This document shows, piece after piece, positions 42,414-53,930 of a stretch of 64,000 nt of DNA (position 1 is the first letter of the stretch; each line of letters opens with the position of its first letter). The DNA lies in NCBI GenBank assembly GCA_001566295.1, contig KQ964246.1, positions 2,356,001 through 2,420,000 of the forward strand, given 5' to 3'. Made by a program: the position numbers and the translations under genes. Under the pieces are notes generated by a model. It made no database searches. It saw only the letters and a list, made by a program, of their open reading frames with translations, and was not told the origin of the DNA. Origin of the DNA: Microdochium bolleyi (lineage: Eukaryota; Ascomycota; Sordariomycetes; Xylariales; Microdochiaceae).

Positions 42414-44756
42414 TCATTCGTCTCTGTCGTTGACGTCAGGCATATCTTCGTCTTCAAGATCGCTGGCGGAATCTGAACTCTCCAAGTCAATGCCTCCACC
42501 GTCGACTCCAAGATCAATTACCCGGATCAGTCCAGAGCCCGTCGATACAGCAGCCCAGGTGCTGAACACAGCATTGGGGTTCCATGCGATGGCTGTGATG
42601 CGGGTGCGCGGGTCTTCTATGATCAGGGGGCCGGTCGCAAATGTCATCGCTCCCGCCTCGTCCATCGCGTCAAATCCATCTTCCTCAATGTCGTCATGTG
42701 AAGCGCTTTTTGGACCCTTCTTCTTCTTCTTACTCTTCTTGCTTTCAGAGGCCTGCTTGCCTGTGAAGTTTGCTCTCGGGTGGTCGTTCACTTCTGGAAG
42801 GTAGCCATGCGAGATCCGAACGACTCCCCGTGATGGATCCTGATTGGTCACAGCCTTTGCAGGTCTGTACTCGTGCTTGAGAATCCTGATCTTGTTGACT
42901 TTTTCCCGATAACCCATGATCTTCCGCAGAACGTTCGTGGACCAGAGGGATCCATCTGAAGCTCCCACTAAGAGGTACGGATGGCACGGACTCGTGGCCA
43001 AGCATGTCACTTGGCTTTCCACCGTCAAGATGTGCCGCGGCTGAGGGAAAGTCGTCAAGCCTGAGTAGGACACGGTCGAGTTTGCCGTAAAGTTGGTAGG
43101 CCACATAGAAAGGTACCCTCGGAGCACCTCACTCCAGGCGAGCAAGCTAGGCTGCAACGAAACCAAGAGATTCGCGTTATATGACATCTCAGCAGTTGGT
43201 CGGTTCAGGTCGGTGACGGTCAAGACACCGCCCACCGGAAGAGACGCGATATAGGTTGGCTGCGAAGGGTAGCCTGAGGCAATGTCAATGATGCTGCTGC
43301 TGTGAACAGGGTGTCTCTGAAGCTGTTGACACGGAAATATCGACCACATGCCGATAGAACCATCTGAGCAGCCTACCGCTATCCTGTTCGAGTTGACCCA
43401 AGTGAAACAGGTAATCGCAACAGTATGCTCTTTAGGGATTTCGATCGAGATCATCGCATCTTGCACCTCTTCTGTAAGATTGTCAGCGTTTGTGCCTTGG
43501 CCCAGTATTTGCGTCGTCACAACGGCCTTACCGAAGACTTCCGTCAAAGTATTCGCGTGCTTCCTCACAGCAACAACACGCAACTTCCCATCAGCACATA
43601 GAACACCGAGAAGAGCTGTGGTCTCGCCAGCATCTATCGGAACTGGACACCACTGTATCTTGGCGACACGGCCCCAAAGTGAGCAGATGGCATGAACCAA
43701 TTGCGGTTGCCGCTGCGCTGGCCGCATGATACCATCTCCGTCTCTCTCGGCAGGAAACCTCCATAATTGCACACTGCCCTCCTTCTGCACGGCGGGGGTC
43801 GGTGCCTTTGAGAGATCATGCTGATATGCTTGATCGGCCTCGGGAATGACCGACAGTGCTAAGAGTTGATCGTCGTCGTGTCCCAAAGACGATGCCCAGT
43901 CCATAGCGACGACAATGCCACCAATATCCAGAAGCCAGCCTCCAGAGTTCGGCCCAGCGTCTGAAGCATGCTCAATAGGCGACCCAGACTCTGACATGAA
44001 TGTGCTGTGGCGGTATTTGGTTGTATACGCATGTTGGTTCTCATGCTCTCCCAGTAGCAGCGTGAGATTGGCATCTGGCTTGGGTAGGAAGACTGAGGAG
44101 GCGCGATCAGGTTCCATGTAATGAGAGTTTTGCATGTAGCTAGGATCGTTGGCATACTGTTCCAGTCTATCCTTCAGGCGGCGTTGCTGTTCCTCAATTA
44201 CTGTACTTGCGACCCATGGTGCGGCAGCCAGCTGTAGATGTTTTTCGAGAACAGGTCTTGGGGGAAGGACCTGGAAGTCCCACCACACTCTCGTGATTCG
44301 TGAGACGATCCTTCGGTAGTTATCTCGATCCCCGTAAAGAAGAATAACCATGTCATGGAATCTCGTCCACCTTTTCAGCGGTCCGACGTATGCTCTTGTC
44401 CATTTCGCAGATGGATCCAGCGGGTAGTCGGGGACTGTGTGGACAGCGTTCGTTGTGGAAGGTTGGGTCGACACGACCTCTTTCTTCCTTGGTCGTGGTG
44501 GCACTGGCTTTGGGGCGCGTCGTGGGGCTGCGGGCTCTTCTGGTTCCGGCTCTGATTCCGAAGTTTCGACAGAATCTAGCTGGGCATCTTTGGCGTCGGA
44601 TTCGCTTTCCCCAGCTTCTTCCTCACGGTAGCCGTCCTCTGACTCCCCTCTCGCGGTCTGTGCAATATGGACGATCTCTTCATCGTCTGATGCCAAAGTC
44701 GGATCAAGATCTGACGGCCGGTAGCGCTTAGCCTGGTTCGACTTTCTTGTCCTCAT
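42414..44756 (-). CDS. TFC6: RNA polymerase III transcription factor TFIIIC subunit (Tfc6/Sfc6-like WD protein)
   Basis: Predicted 780-residue nuclear protein, intronless. TFIIIC binds the A and B boxes of tRNA genes; Tfc6 with Tfc3 forms the B-box-binding part. The N-terminus is acidic and Ser/Glu-rich (about 20-80) with a Pro/Lys-rich stretch (about 85-100), then a WD40-like propeller (about 270-740) with recognisable blades such as FTWVNSNRIAVGCSDGSIGMWS, LLVGASDGSLWS and the final ITAIAWNPNAVFSTWAAVSTGSG LIRVIDL region. A Lys-rich patch (KKSKKKKKG) near 665 is a likely nuclear signal, and the tail is acidic. The level of WD conservation is low, as is usual for this family. Assignment is from overall layout and blade similarity; another WD-repeat TFIIIC/Sfc6-type protein is the only close alternative. 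Confidence 0.82.
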   Translation of the reverse strand: MRTRKSNQAKRYRPSDLDPTLASDDEEIVHIAQTARGESEDGYREEEAGESESDAKDAQLDSVETSESEPEPEEPAAPRRAPKPVPPRPRKKEVVSTQPSTTNAVHTVPDYPLDPSAKWTRAYVGPLKRWTRFHDMVILLYGDRDNYRRIVSRITRVWWDFQVLPPRPVLEKHLQLAAAPWVASTVIEEQQRRLKDRLEQYANDPSYMQNSHYMEPDRASSVFLPKPDANLTLLLGEHENQHAYTTKYRHSTFMSESGSPIEHASDAGPNSGGWLLDIGGIVVAMDWASSLGHDDDQLLALSVIPEADQAYQHDLSKAPTPAVQKEGSVQLWRFPAERDGDGIMRPAQRQPQLVHAICSLWGRVAKIQWCPVPIDAGETTALLGVLCADGKLRVVAVRKHANTLTEVFGKAVVTTQILGQGTNADNLTEEVQDAMISIEIPKEHTVAITCFTWVNSNRIAVGCSDGSIGMWSIFPCQQLQRHPVHSSSIIDIASGYPSQPTYIASLPVGGVLTVTDLNRPTAEMSYNANLLVSLQPSLLAWSEVLRGYLSMWPTNFTANSTVSYSGLTTFPQPRHILTVESQVTCLATSPCHPYLLVGASDGSLWSTNVLRKIMGYREKVNKIRILKHEYRPAKAVTNQDPSRGVVRISHGYLPEVNDHPRANFTGKQASESKKSKKKKKGPKSASHDDIEEDGFDAMDEAGAMTFATGPLIIEDPRTRITAIAWNPNAVFSTWAAVSTGSGLIRVIDLGVDGGGIDLESSDSASDLEDEDMPDVNDRDE

Positions 44757-45357
44757 GGCGTATTGGCGTGTCTTTCAAGCCGTCCTCGGTAGATGTGAAT
44801 CCGTGGTGGAGCGGTGTTGTGGTGTCCGGTACGTCGGCGCGCTTCAGTGCCCAAGTACGGACCAGACCATCATTATGGGCGACTGGTCACGCCTGCGCAT
44901 CCATCCAGACAGATCGTAGTGTCTGCTCCTGAAGTAGACAGCGCCTAGCTGCCAGCGACTCCGGCTTGTATATACATTCGGGTTGGTGATGAGAGTCAAG
45001 GTGTGAAGTCAAGGCTGTCAAAAATTAAGCGTGTCGGGTGGGGGGGTTTGGTGGAGGCTTGGTGATTTTGGCGACGCGGTTTCGTTCCGCGCAGGATGAG
45101 CTTGTGCAACATACCTAAGGCATCTCCTTGGTTCACCACTCTCACCATGCCGTCCCTGGTCACAATATGATTTGGACACTTAGGAACAGGTAGATAAGAC
45201 TTAAGCGTGCTGCGTCAAGTCTTTCTTTTGTCATCATTGATGAATTATGGCCACACTAAGCTCGGCAACTGATGCATCTGTGCAAAGGACGGGATGTTCT
45301 ATTTGCTCGGTATCTTCTCCACTACATCGCCTCAAGGACCAAATGCGAGAATTCTAT
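44757..45357. other. intergenic region upstream of Tfc6
   Basis: Promoter of the Tfc6 gene and 3' region of the PAQR gene, both minus-strand. It holds a G-rich run near 45040-45050. No gene seen. Confidence 0.5.
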
Positions 45358-46445
45358 CTATGATGGACACTGTGATCCCATGGTGTTATGGTGGTAATCG
45401 AATGCCTTTGCCATGCCAGCCAGGTGTGACGCAGCGGCGAACACGATGAGGATATGGAACAACTGATGTGAGCTGCCCCAAAGGTCGAATCTGCCAGGAA
45501 AGCTCCGCTCCGGCCACCGAGCCTTGATTTTGTCAGTGACTTGTGTTCAAAGAGCTCGAACATGTTGAAGAGACGACTTACAGCATACAAGAATGCTCCA
45601 AAGATGTACAGGAAGCCTTGCAGCAGGACCCAGCTCAGACCCATCTGCTCGTCCAACTGATAGAATTCGTACATGCTCAGAGCATGACAGACTGGGATGA
45701 CTCCGGAGGCGCCCAAACCAACGAAGATGCCCGCGCGATACGGTCTCCACGCAGGAGTCCGGAATCTTTCAACCCATGAGACTACACCACACGCCACACC
45801 AAGTAAAATTATCTACAGCCGAGAGTTAGCTTTGTAATATTGAGCAGTAGTATGGTGTGTACGAACTCCGCCGAGGTAGATAGTCATGAGCTTCGGCTCG
45901 CAGAATAGACCGTAGTACAAGGCTGGCACGTAACTGCCGACGATAAGCAGGACAATTCCTGAATAGTCGAGCTTGTTGCCCCATTTGGCGACATCGTGTG
46001 AATGGTTCGAGATTGTGTGATACGTGGCGCTCATGCCCAGGCACAGCACAGCACCAGCGAAGAAACACGAGAAGACGAGGACATCCGAATCGTTGGCAGT
46101 CGCGTACCGCGGAGCAACGATGTGGGTGAGCCAGAGACCGCCAGCGAGAAAGCCGGCGGCGCCGACAATATGTGTCCAGATGTTGACGGACTCATTGTGG
46201 ATTGCGAGAACGGAAGCGAACGAGCCACGGTAGCTGTTGCTGTCGGCCCTGTAGCCCGACAGGATATATTGGTTATCGCGACGCCAAGTCGACAGCTGGT
46301 CCCAAAGAAGCAGAGCTGCGTCTTCAATCTTGCCTTCCACGTTCTTCGCTGTTTGCGTCAGGGATTCTGCTACTGGTACGTGCTTGCGGTAACGTTGTTC
46401 GCCCTCCGGGCGAGAGGCTTCCAGGCCAGTCGCGGTGGTCTCCAT
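45358..46445 (-). CDS. PAQR / hemolysin III-related membrane receptor (Izh/AdipoR-like)
   Basis: Predicted 324-residue seven-helix membrane protein related to yeast Izh proteins and adiponectin receptors, implicated in sterol/zinc homeostasis and ceramide-type signalling. Exons: 45867-46445, 45582-45812 and 45358-45522, all phase 0. The start is the ATG at 46445; the frame continues upstream without an earlier ATG. Visible family motifs: NIWTHIVGA (TM1), SATYHTISNHS (first zinc-ligand His after TM2), NKLDYSGI, and SSHQLFHILIVFAAASH near the C-terminus with the paired His residues of TM7. Exon 3 starts at GCT CGG TGG, giving ARWPERSFPGRFDLWGSSHQ. The first intron (45813-45866, 54 nt) uses an unusual GTTCGT donor; I infer it from frame and family alignment. 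The C-terminal exon uses a CAAG acceptor. Confidence 0.9.
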
Positions 46446-46992
46446 GGTCTTCACGTGCGAGATGTGCTGGTGGAAGGGGAATGCGATGAGATCTATTGCC
46501 TTGACCAGTGTTTAAGTAGTCAACTGGGCCTTTACGCGGCCTGGCTGAATCGTGCTGCGTGAAAGTGGTGGGATTTGCAGTTGGCCGAATTTGTTGGGTT
46601 TTTGAAGTCCGGCTTGTGATAATGACGAGGATCCGAGGCCCATAATCTTCTGGCATGAGCGGGTGCCCGCTAAAACACGGATCCAGGCCCGTCCGTGGAG
46701 AAGTTGCTGATCCGAATCGCATGTTATTGTGGCCGCTGTTGATCGCTCACAGTCTCGGCACAGTTTGTCCAAGGTCACATAGTCCGCACAAACATATGCA
46801 TGTCATGGTCAAGAGTCCCGATTAATTTTGCTATATTCTTGAATAATGACGCGGAAGACATCCTATGAGCAGACGCCAGGTTACAAAGTCTCGAGACTCC
46901 TTGTTCTCGTTCGCATCATGTCCCTCGGAAACAGCCGCTCGCTGAGCTGTAAAATCAAGCGCGTGGCCGCGCTGCGTTGCCACTGGCGAGGC
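46446..46992. other. intergenic region between PAQR and TMA7 genes
   Basis: Upstream of the PAQR gene and downstream of TMA7, both minus-strand. Small frames only, no gene supported. Confidence 0.5.
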
Positions 46993-47311
46993 TTATTTCT
47001 TGCCGCTCTTCTTGATGCCTCCGCTTGCCAGAGGGCCCTTTCCTTGGGCTTTCTTGGCCATCTCGGCGCGGGCCTTCTCGTCTGCATAATATGGAAGATC
47101 AGTCAGTCGGCCGATCGCGTGCGAGTCTGCATAGTGGCTTGACTTACCGGCCTTCTTCTTCTCAAGGTAGGCCTTGTCGTCGTCGTCAAGGTCCTTCTTC
47201 TCCTTCTTGGCCGCCTTCAGGGGCTTGACCTTGCCGCCTGCACAAATCTCAGCATTGTTGATGATGCATCATCGAGCACGGGTACTCACCTTCTCTGTTG
47301 GTGCCACCCAT
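46993..47311 (-). CDS. TMA7: translation machinery-associated protein 7
   Basis: Predicted 66-residue, very basic protein of the TMA7/CCDC72 family, which co-purifies with ribosomes. Three exons: 47290-47311 (22 nt), 47148-47237 and 46993-47081, introns of 52 and 66 nt, total 201 nt. The product opens MGGTNREGGKVKPLKA, has an Asp/Lys/Glu-rich helical middle, and ends with the diagnostic tail GKGPLASGGIKKSGKK. The C-terminal motif makes the family call firm although no exon is long enough to be seen as an open frame. It is divergent from the PRP4 gene, 632 bp away. Confidence 0.93.
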
Positions 47312-47943
47312 TTTGAGATGGAGATGCTTGTAGTACGATTAAAAGCGAATAGTGGCGGCGTTTGCGGTAAAGGCAGGTGAATATATCAGAATGAAAACTC
47401 CCAGAATCACTTTTTGCTGGGGCTAATCAAGCGCGGGGCACTTTGGTCAGGGCCCTGGAGGCCTCGACCATGACAGAGCGGCTTGAGTCAGCGCGGGTGA
47501 GCGCAAGTCAGCGCACTATGTGGCACTGTATGCAAAGCCAAGCAGATCCTGCTCGTTTCTGCCCAATTCCGGCTCATCGACACACTGTATGGAGTCTTAT
47601 GTCAGCAAGTTGGCAACATCGCGCCTGGCGCCGATATGTGCACCGATGTTGACGTGCAGCCTGGCTGCTCGTACCATCATCACCACCGCGCAGCGCTTCC
47701 GCACCGCTCTCCACGACTGCAGCACTTGCCTCATTATTGATCCACACGCCAGCAGCCAGCTTGCTCACTTTGGCTCTTCGAGCCGCTCGACATCGATGAG
47801 GAAGAGCTGAGCACACGCTTCCTGGTTCGACTCTATTCTGCGCCTACTCCTCCTGCACATTGCCCTGACTGACACTGCTCTTAATCCTTCGCAAAGTCGA
47901 GGAAGCGTCGCATAACACACTGCCTCGGCCCTGAAACATCGGA
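47312..47943. promoter_or_regulatory. bidirectional promoter region TMA7 / PRP4
   Basis: 632 bp between two divergent housekeeping genes. It contains two direct copies of AGTCAGCGC at 47487-47495 and 47507-47515, 20 bp apart. There is no TATA box in either direction that I can see. Confidence 0.5.
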
Positions 47944-50537
47944 ATGCACAAAGTGAGCGAAATGACAAACCCCGCGAGCTCTGACGAGGGAGAGGTTATG
48001 GAACACGGAGGGGGAAGATTCAAGGCAACTACACTGTCTCAATCTCGTGGAGCTGGTGTTGACCGTCTCGACAGACCTCGAGCAAGATCCCCCGGATCCA
48101 GATCGCCCGACCAGGGCAGGAGTCCGAGGCACCGTCAGGCTCATACGTCGCGACGAAGCCGTTCTCCGCGAGGGAACAAGCGTCCCCGAGATGACCGAGA
48201 CCGATATGCCAGTGGCGGGCGCGTAGACAACGACTCTCGGCGGTTCCGTGTCCACTACGAAGATCTTCGCGATCGAAATGGCCGGTCGCGTATCTCATAC
48301 GACGACGACGACAAGCCTTCCGCTCACTCAGCTTCGGCCCTCTCCTACGACGACCGAGATCGAGACCGAGGCGGGGCTAGCGAACGGAGCAGGGACCGCG
48401 AGCATGACCGATACGCAGACAAGCGCCCGAGGAACCGATCTCGTTCCGCCGACCGTGCTTCCCGCAATACTGCCAGGGACCGTTTCGAACCCCGTCGGCA
48501 CGACGAGCGCCCAGCCAGAAACGGTTACGGTGACGGGCGCAATGCCAGCACGCGCGACTCATTTGTGCCAGACAGATCACGACGCGAGCCTGTGCCTGGA
48601 GCTAAACATGATCGCGCAGATGCTACGTCTTTGAACAACCTTCCACCCGCTAGGCCTGAAGTGGACGACCGAGACTTTGAGGAAGAGAAACCTGTCGATG
48701 TAGAGGCCGAGATCGAGAGGCGCCGGCGACGACGTGAAGAACTCTTAGGGAAATCGCGCGGTGGCACGCCTATGCTTGTTCAAGCCCTTCAAACATCAGC
48801 GAAGGCTGTCGACGCCCTCCCATCGAATGCGACACGAGGAAGTACACCAATGGCTCTCGACACCCCAGGATCCAGTAAGTGCACGTATCTCTCTGAAATT
48901 TGTAGCCACACTGACCATGTCGTACAGTTGTGTCATCTCCTGCCTCACCCTCAACGCCTCTGCGCGACGGTCTGTCCCCCGCTCCACCTGACCTATCAAA
49001 GGGTCCGAACTTCTTGATGTCCAGCAGCAAGTCAGCCCTCAGTGAAGAAGATGGTCCGTCAGCTGCCGATTATGACCCCACGGTAGACATGCGAGAAGAT
49101 GAGCTCCGTGATGAATTGAGGAATGGCCAAATCGGACCCCACGGCGAGCGTCTCCCTATCGAGCAGAAAGCAGCCATCGCCCCTGCCCAGCCTGACGAAG
49201 AGCTAAAACAGCTCGACGCGGACAACGACGATGGCGAATTTGACATGTTTGCAGAAGAGATTGACGAGGATAAGCTGGCTGCGCCCAAGCACGGTCCGCT
49301 GCCCAACGCCATGGATGATCGCAAGCTCCCGGCAACACTTAACCATGCGAAAGCAGGAGGCATTCTGGAGGGAGATGATCTGGACGGCTACTACAAGATC
49401 CGGATTGGCGAGATTATGGACGGCCGATACCAGGTTCAGTCGACCCTTGGAAAGGGCATGTTCTCGGGCGTTGCTCGTGCCGTCGACATTTCCACCAAGA
49501 AGCTGGTTGCGGTCAAGATGATGAGGAATAATGATGCCCTACGAAAGGGCGGCTTCACCGAAATTGCTATTCTGCAGAAGCTCAACGAGGCTGACCCAGA
49601 CAACCGCAAGCATATTGTCAAGTTTGAGCGCTATTTCGAACACAAAGCCCATCTGTGTCTCGCTTTCGAGAATTTGAGCTACAACCTGCGGGAGGTTCTC
49701 AAAAAGTTTGGCAACAACGTCGGAATCAACCTGAGCGCGACTCGCACCTATGCACATCAGATGTTTGTGGCTCTGGCTCATATGCGCCGGTGCTCGATTG
49801 TCCACGCTGATCTGAAGCCTGACAATATCCTAGTACGTACGAACCTCTCTCTCTTGGTTGCTCATTGAGGCTGACAGTGTCATAGACAGATGAGAAGTGC
49901 ACAATCCTGAAGATCTGTGATCTGGGAACCGCGATAGACAAGTCTGATGCGGCAACTGCACACAATGAAATCACACCGTACCTCGTCAGTCGCTTCTATC
50001 GTGCCCCCGAGATCATGCTCGGAATGCCCTACGACTACGCAATTGATATGTGGTCGATTGGATGTACACTCTATGAGATGTACACCGGTAAAATCTTGTT
50101 CACTGGCAGTAGCAACAACCAAATGCTCAAGGCCATCATCGAGGTTCGAGGCAAGTTCAGCGCGAAGCTCTACAGACGTGGAGAGCTTGCTCCCCTGCAT
50201 TTCGACGAAATGGGCAACTTCATCAGTGTCGAACAGGACAAGGTCCTCGGAAAGGTGCGTGCTCAGATATTACCGTCGTCTGCATCTGTTACCCGTGACT
50301 AACTTGTGAATATAGACAACGGTGAAGACTCTGGCGGTCGTCAAGCCTACACGCGATCTGCGTACCAGGCTCATAACTGCCTCCAGTGGGCTGAGTGAAA
50401 TGGGTATGCGTGACCTGAATCACTTCATTGACCTCCTCGAGAGATGTTTGGCATTGAACCCAGATAAACGTATTACGCCTGTTGAAGCCCTGAAGCACCC
50501 TTTCTTCAGCTCGAAAACGGCCGTCGCGTTCAAGTAG
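47944..50537 (+). CDS. PRP4: pre-mRNA splicing serine/threonine kinase Prp4
   Basis: Predicted 808-residue nuclear kinase that phosphorylates spliceosome proteins (Prp1/Prp6-type) for tri-snRNP activation; it is present in fission yeast and filamentous fungi. Four exons: 47944-48874, 48928-49832, 49886-50254 and 50316-50537, all in phase. A second ATG, six codons later, is an equally possible start. Residues 1-270 are an Arg/Ser/Asp-rich RS-like domain typical of splicing factors. An Arg-rich EIERRRRRREELLGK segment follows. The kinase domain begins near 480: LGKGMFSGVARAVD, Lys507 in VAVKMM, catalytic HADLKPDN (Asp605; HAD instead of HRD is family-typical), DLG (Asp624) instead of DFG, YLVSRFYRAPE and MWSIGCTLYEMYTG. 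All catalytic residues are present. The gene borders the 10 kb gene-free block. Confidence 0.95.
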
Positions 50538-53500
50538 ACTGAGTCGAGCAGACATAGGACTTGGAATCCTAGGTGCTCTGTGGAGCGGCAGGCTTCAAAG
50601 GACCACCAGTGTATCTTGCCTGTCGGACCAAAGAACACACCAACAAAGCAATCTTCCTCACTCACACATGCTGAAAGGATCATTGGACACATATTGGGAC
50701 AAACCCACTGGTAGCCATAGTATAATTGTATAGAATACCCTAAACGTGACAAACACTGTTCAATCCCAGATGATTAGCAAGAAAAGGTCACCTCACCGCC
50801 GGGCAGTGATCACCACATGTGTGCACGTGAGTTGTATTTCCTCATGGTCTCGAACAATGCACACTGCATGAAGGTCCCCAAAGTCTTGGTTGTCGCCAAG
50901 AATTTACAAACAAGTACAGGAAACATGATATCGATCGTGCTAACATCCACACAAAAAATCGAGTCTAATCAGCACAGATCAACCTTTGCCATAACCTTTC
51001 GATCCCCAGGCGTCTTCCACAGTCCGACACCAAGAGTGGCTGCGGGCCGAAGACGTCGCATATGTGCAAGTCACAGCCTAGTTATTTTGTCGTCTACTGC
51101 AACACCGGCCCGATGTAAGAGGTACAGTAGTATCACGACCCTCGCACTAGCCACAGACAAGATGGGTCTGGCTCCGGCAGATAAGCCGAAGGGTGGTGTT
51201 GTGAAAGCTACTGAGAACGTGCTTGGCGCCAACATGCCACTTGTGACTTTCCACTTCTCAGACCACCGTGCTTCTTGAAAGCTACAATTGGAGGAGGCGT
51301 CCAACCAGCTTCCTGCTTCACAAGCCCAGGATCCGGGACCTCGAGAGGCGAAGCCCAAGGGACGTAAAAGTGCAGGCTAGGCGCAGCTCGTACTAGTTGG
51401 TCTCACAGTCCGAGCGCGTTTTGCGCATGTTCTTTCGGCACACGGGGCTTGGACCCGAGAACCTTAAGGCCGCTCTGAAGGGTGGCGTCTTGTCATCCTG
51501 TCTACCACTCAGGGTGAAGTCTCGGGACGCCTCACAACATGGCCGCACATGTGGGAGCGCTTCTCGGCGGCTAAAAGAACCCAGATCAATCGGCGTGCGT
51601 CTGTACCTACGCTGTGGCTTGCCACTACGTGACTGGCACAATACTGTCCAGTCGTGACACAAGCACGAAACGTTCCAGCCTACCGGAAGACCCGGAGCCG
51701 TCGGGCCAGCTCAGCCCTCGAAAAGGCCGATGGAGCTCCGGGCCGTACCAGGTCTGCACCGTCTGTTACAAAGCGCCATGTATCCTGTGTAAGCTCTTCA
51801 GACATGTGGATGCGTCAGGAAACAGTGGGCATGCAACGTTGCGACGCCTCCGTTGTAATGCTCGCGAGGCTGAGCCGCCGCACTTGCTTGGTCATGTCCG
51901 AACCCGAAATCGAGACGTCGGAGTCGTGCCTTTGCCATGAAAGCTGTGTCACTTCCCCCGAGACCTCGGCTGGACGAGACAGGTCTGACATGGCGTGGCG
52001 ATCGATTGATGAGAAGAGGGTCTCGTAGCAGTAGCATATCTGACCACGTCCGCAAACGTGGAATTGGTACTGCGTCAAAGCCCGTTGTAGTATCTGCGTG
52101 ATGGAGATCGCTGTCTTCCAGCCACACTGCAGACTATGAACATTGACGACGATCGGCAGGCGAAAGCTTGTGATTTATAATCCATCAGATGAGTGTTTCC
52201 TCATGTCTGGCTACCGCAGGACCAATCAGCCTGTACCTCAAGTGCGGAAAGTCCGATCTTGTGATGAAATTACTGGTGGGGAGAAGCATTCGTGATCACA
52301 GAAGTGCCATGTCAATAACCAAGACTTGGCTTTTCGCCTACTGGCTTGACTGAGACCAACGTGTCGGCATGGTACGGATTTCGGATCCCATTCCCGCTGT
52401 CAAAGTTATTGCCACTCTCCGCCCGGAAGCCCGCGCCTCTGAATCCCTGCTGCCACGTTTCGCGCCCCGAAGAGAGTTGACAGAGCTTGCCTGAGACCGC
52501 GGAAACTCTAACTGAATGATAGAAAGCCCCGCGGAGCTCGGGTTTGGAGCTCCATTTCCTCGAGAAGAGTGAAGACTTGATTTGTCCTCGGAGAGCCGGT
52601 CTCCTAGACGTTTCCACAGTCCAGCAAGAACCACGCCAGTGTCCACCCCGAGAAGCCCTCAGCTGATAATGCTTCGAGTCAGTATCTATGGGCGGGGGGT
52701 GTCAGTCTGGTTCTGTACCAGTGTTGGTCAGCTCTTAGCGGTGGGTTGGTCGTAGGCTTGTGTCACTGGCCTCAGTTTGAGTTCTGCTAGAGTCAACTCG
52801 GTCTAGAACACGCCACTACCTACAGGCAGGCATCGAATCTTTCGACTAGCAATTTCAAGGCGACGAGTTTGACAACACAAGCACTACTACTTGAGTTTCT
52901 GGCTCCAGTTCGACAAGAGATCGACAAGTGCCGGGTCATGTCTGGCCAACGGACGCAAGGACTAGTATTGGTGGATGCTGCGCGCTTGCAAGGTGTTGTT
53001 GTTATTGTATCCGCTATTAGTACTGTCTCCACGTTAGCGCCCTTGGCTCGGTTCACGGTATGCAGATAAGTGATGACTGAATACCATGAGGCAACCCGGG
53101 ACGAGAGGCTAGCAGGCGGCCGAGCCACACGAACGGCGTGCGACCTACAATCGACCTGAAGTTTCCATGGGAGACACTCCACCAAAGTCCACCGTTTATT
53201 CAACACGGGACAACAAGATTAGAGCTTTGCCAGTGTTTCCCTGGGCGGCATGGCGACTTTGATAACTGAAGGTGGATCTGAGGTCAACGCCCGCCAGATA
53301 CGATCCATTCCTGGGCCTAGACAACCTGACAGCTGGTAAGCCTTGCTGGATGATCATATATGATGTCCAAGAGAGTTCACGCGCAGTAGCAGTACAAGAC
53401 ATCAAATGACTCGGCACGATATTGATAACAGAACATTGCGTCAGATATCACTGATCAGTTGAAGGAAATGTACAAACAAGTCCTTGGCCATATATCGAAT

Positions 53501-53911
53501 ATGTCAGTGCGGAGACGGAGTGTCGTACCACAAAAAGTCCTCAACGGCGCGAATAACCTGATGCATAAATCAGAAAAGGGAATAGAGTCATGCTGGCAAC
53601 TGTTTGACAAATGCTCCAAAGCTACGCTAGCAAAGGCGCCTGGCTCTACTTAAGCGCTGCTTAGAGTCCAATCCAGTCGCGCACAGTCGATGTACACCAC
53701 CAATGAGCACGTACTCACGACACGAGGGCCACAGAGAGAGGCTGTCAAAACTCTAACCTGTTAGTAAAGAGCCGCTGATCCCCCAAGAGAAGACATGGAA
53801 AGGGGCAGGTGGGTGTGCACTGCGTCTTGTTAGAGTTTACCTCCGCCTCGCGGTGGTTCCAACTCTACTAATTTAAGGTGAGACAATTCAGCTCTCCAGC
53901 AACGCCCCTAG

Positions 53912-53930
53912 GCGCGCGCGCGTGTGTGTG
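53912..53930. repeat. alternating purine-pyrimidine tract (CG)n(TG)n
   Basis: Nineteen bases of strict purine/pyrimidine alternation, five GC steps followed by four GT steps, the sequence type most prone to form left-handed Z-DNA under negative supercoiling. It is followed at once by ACGTGTGACCGTGACGT-type sequence with two ACGT/TGACG-like cores. Confidence 0.8.

Noticed and set aside
50817..51278. 153-codon plus-strand open frame after PRP4
   Set aside because: The N-terminal two thirds look random. Only the last about 38 codons have coding-like composition, reported separately as a weak lead.
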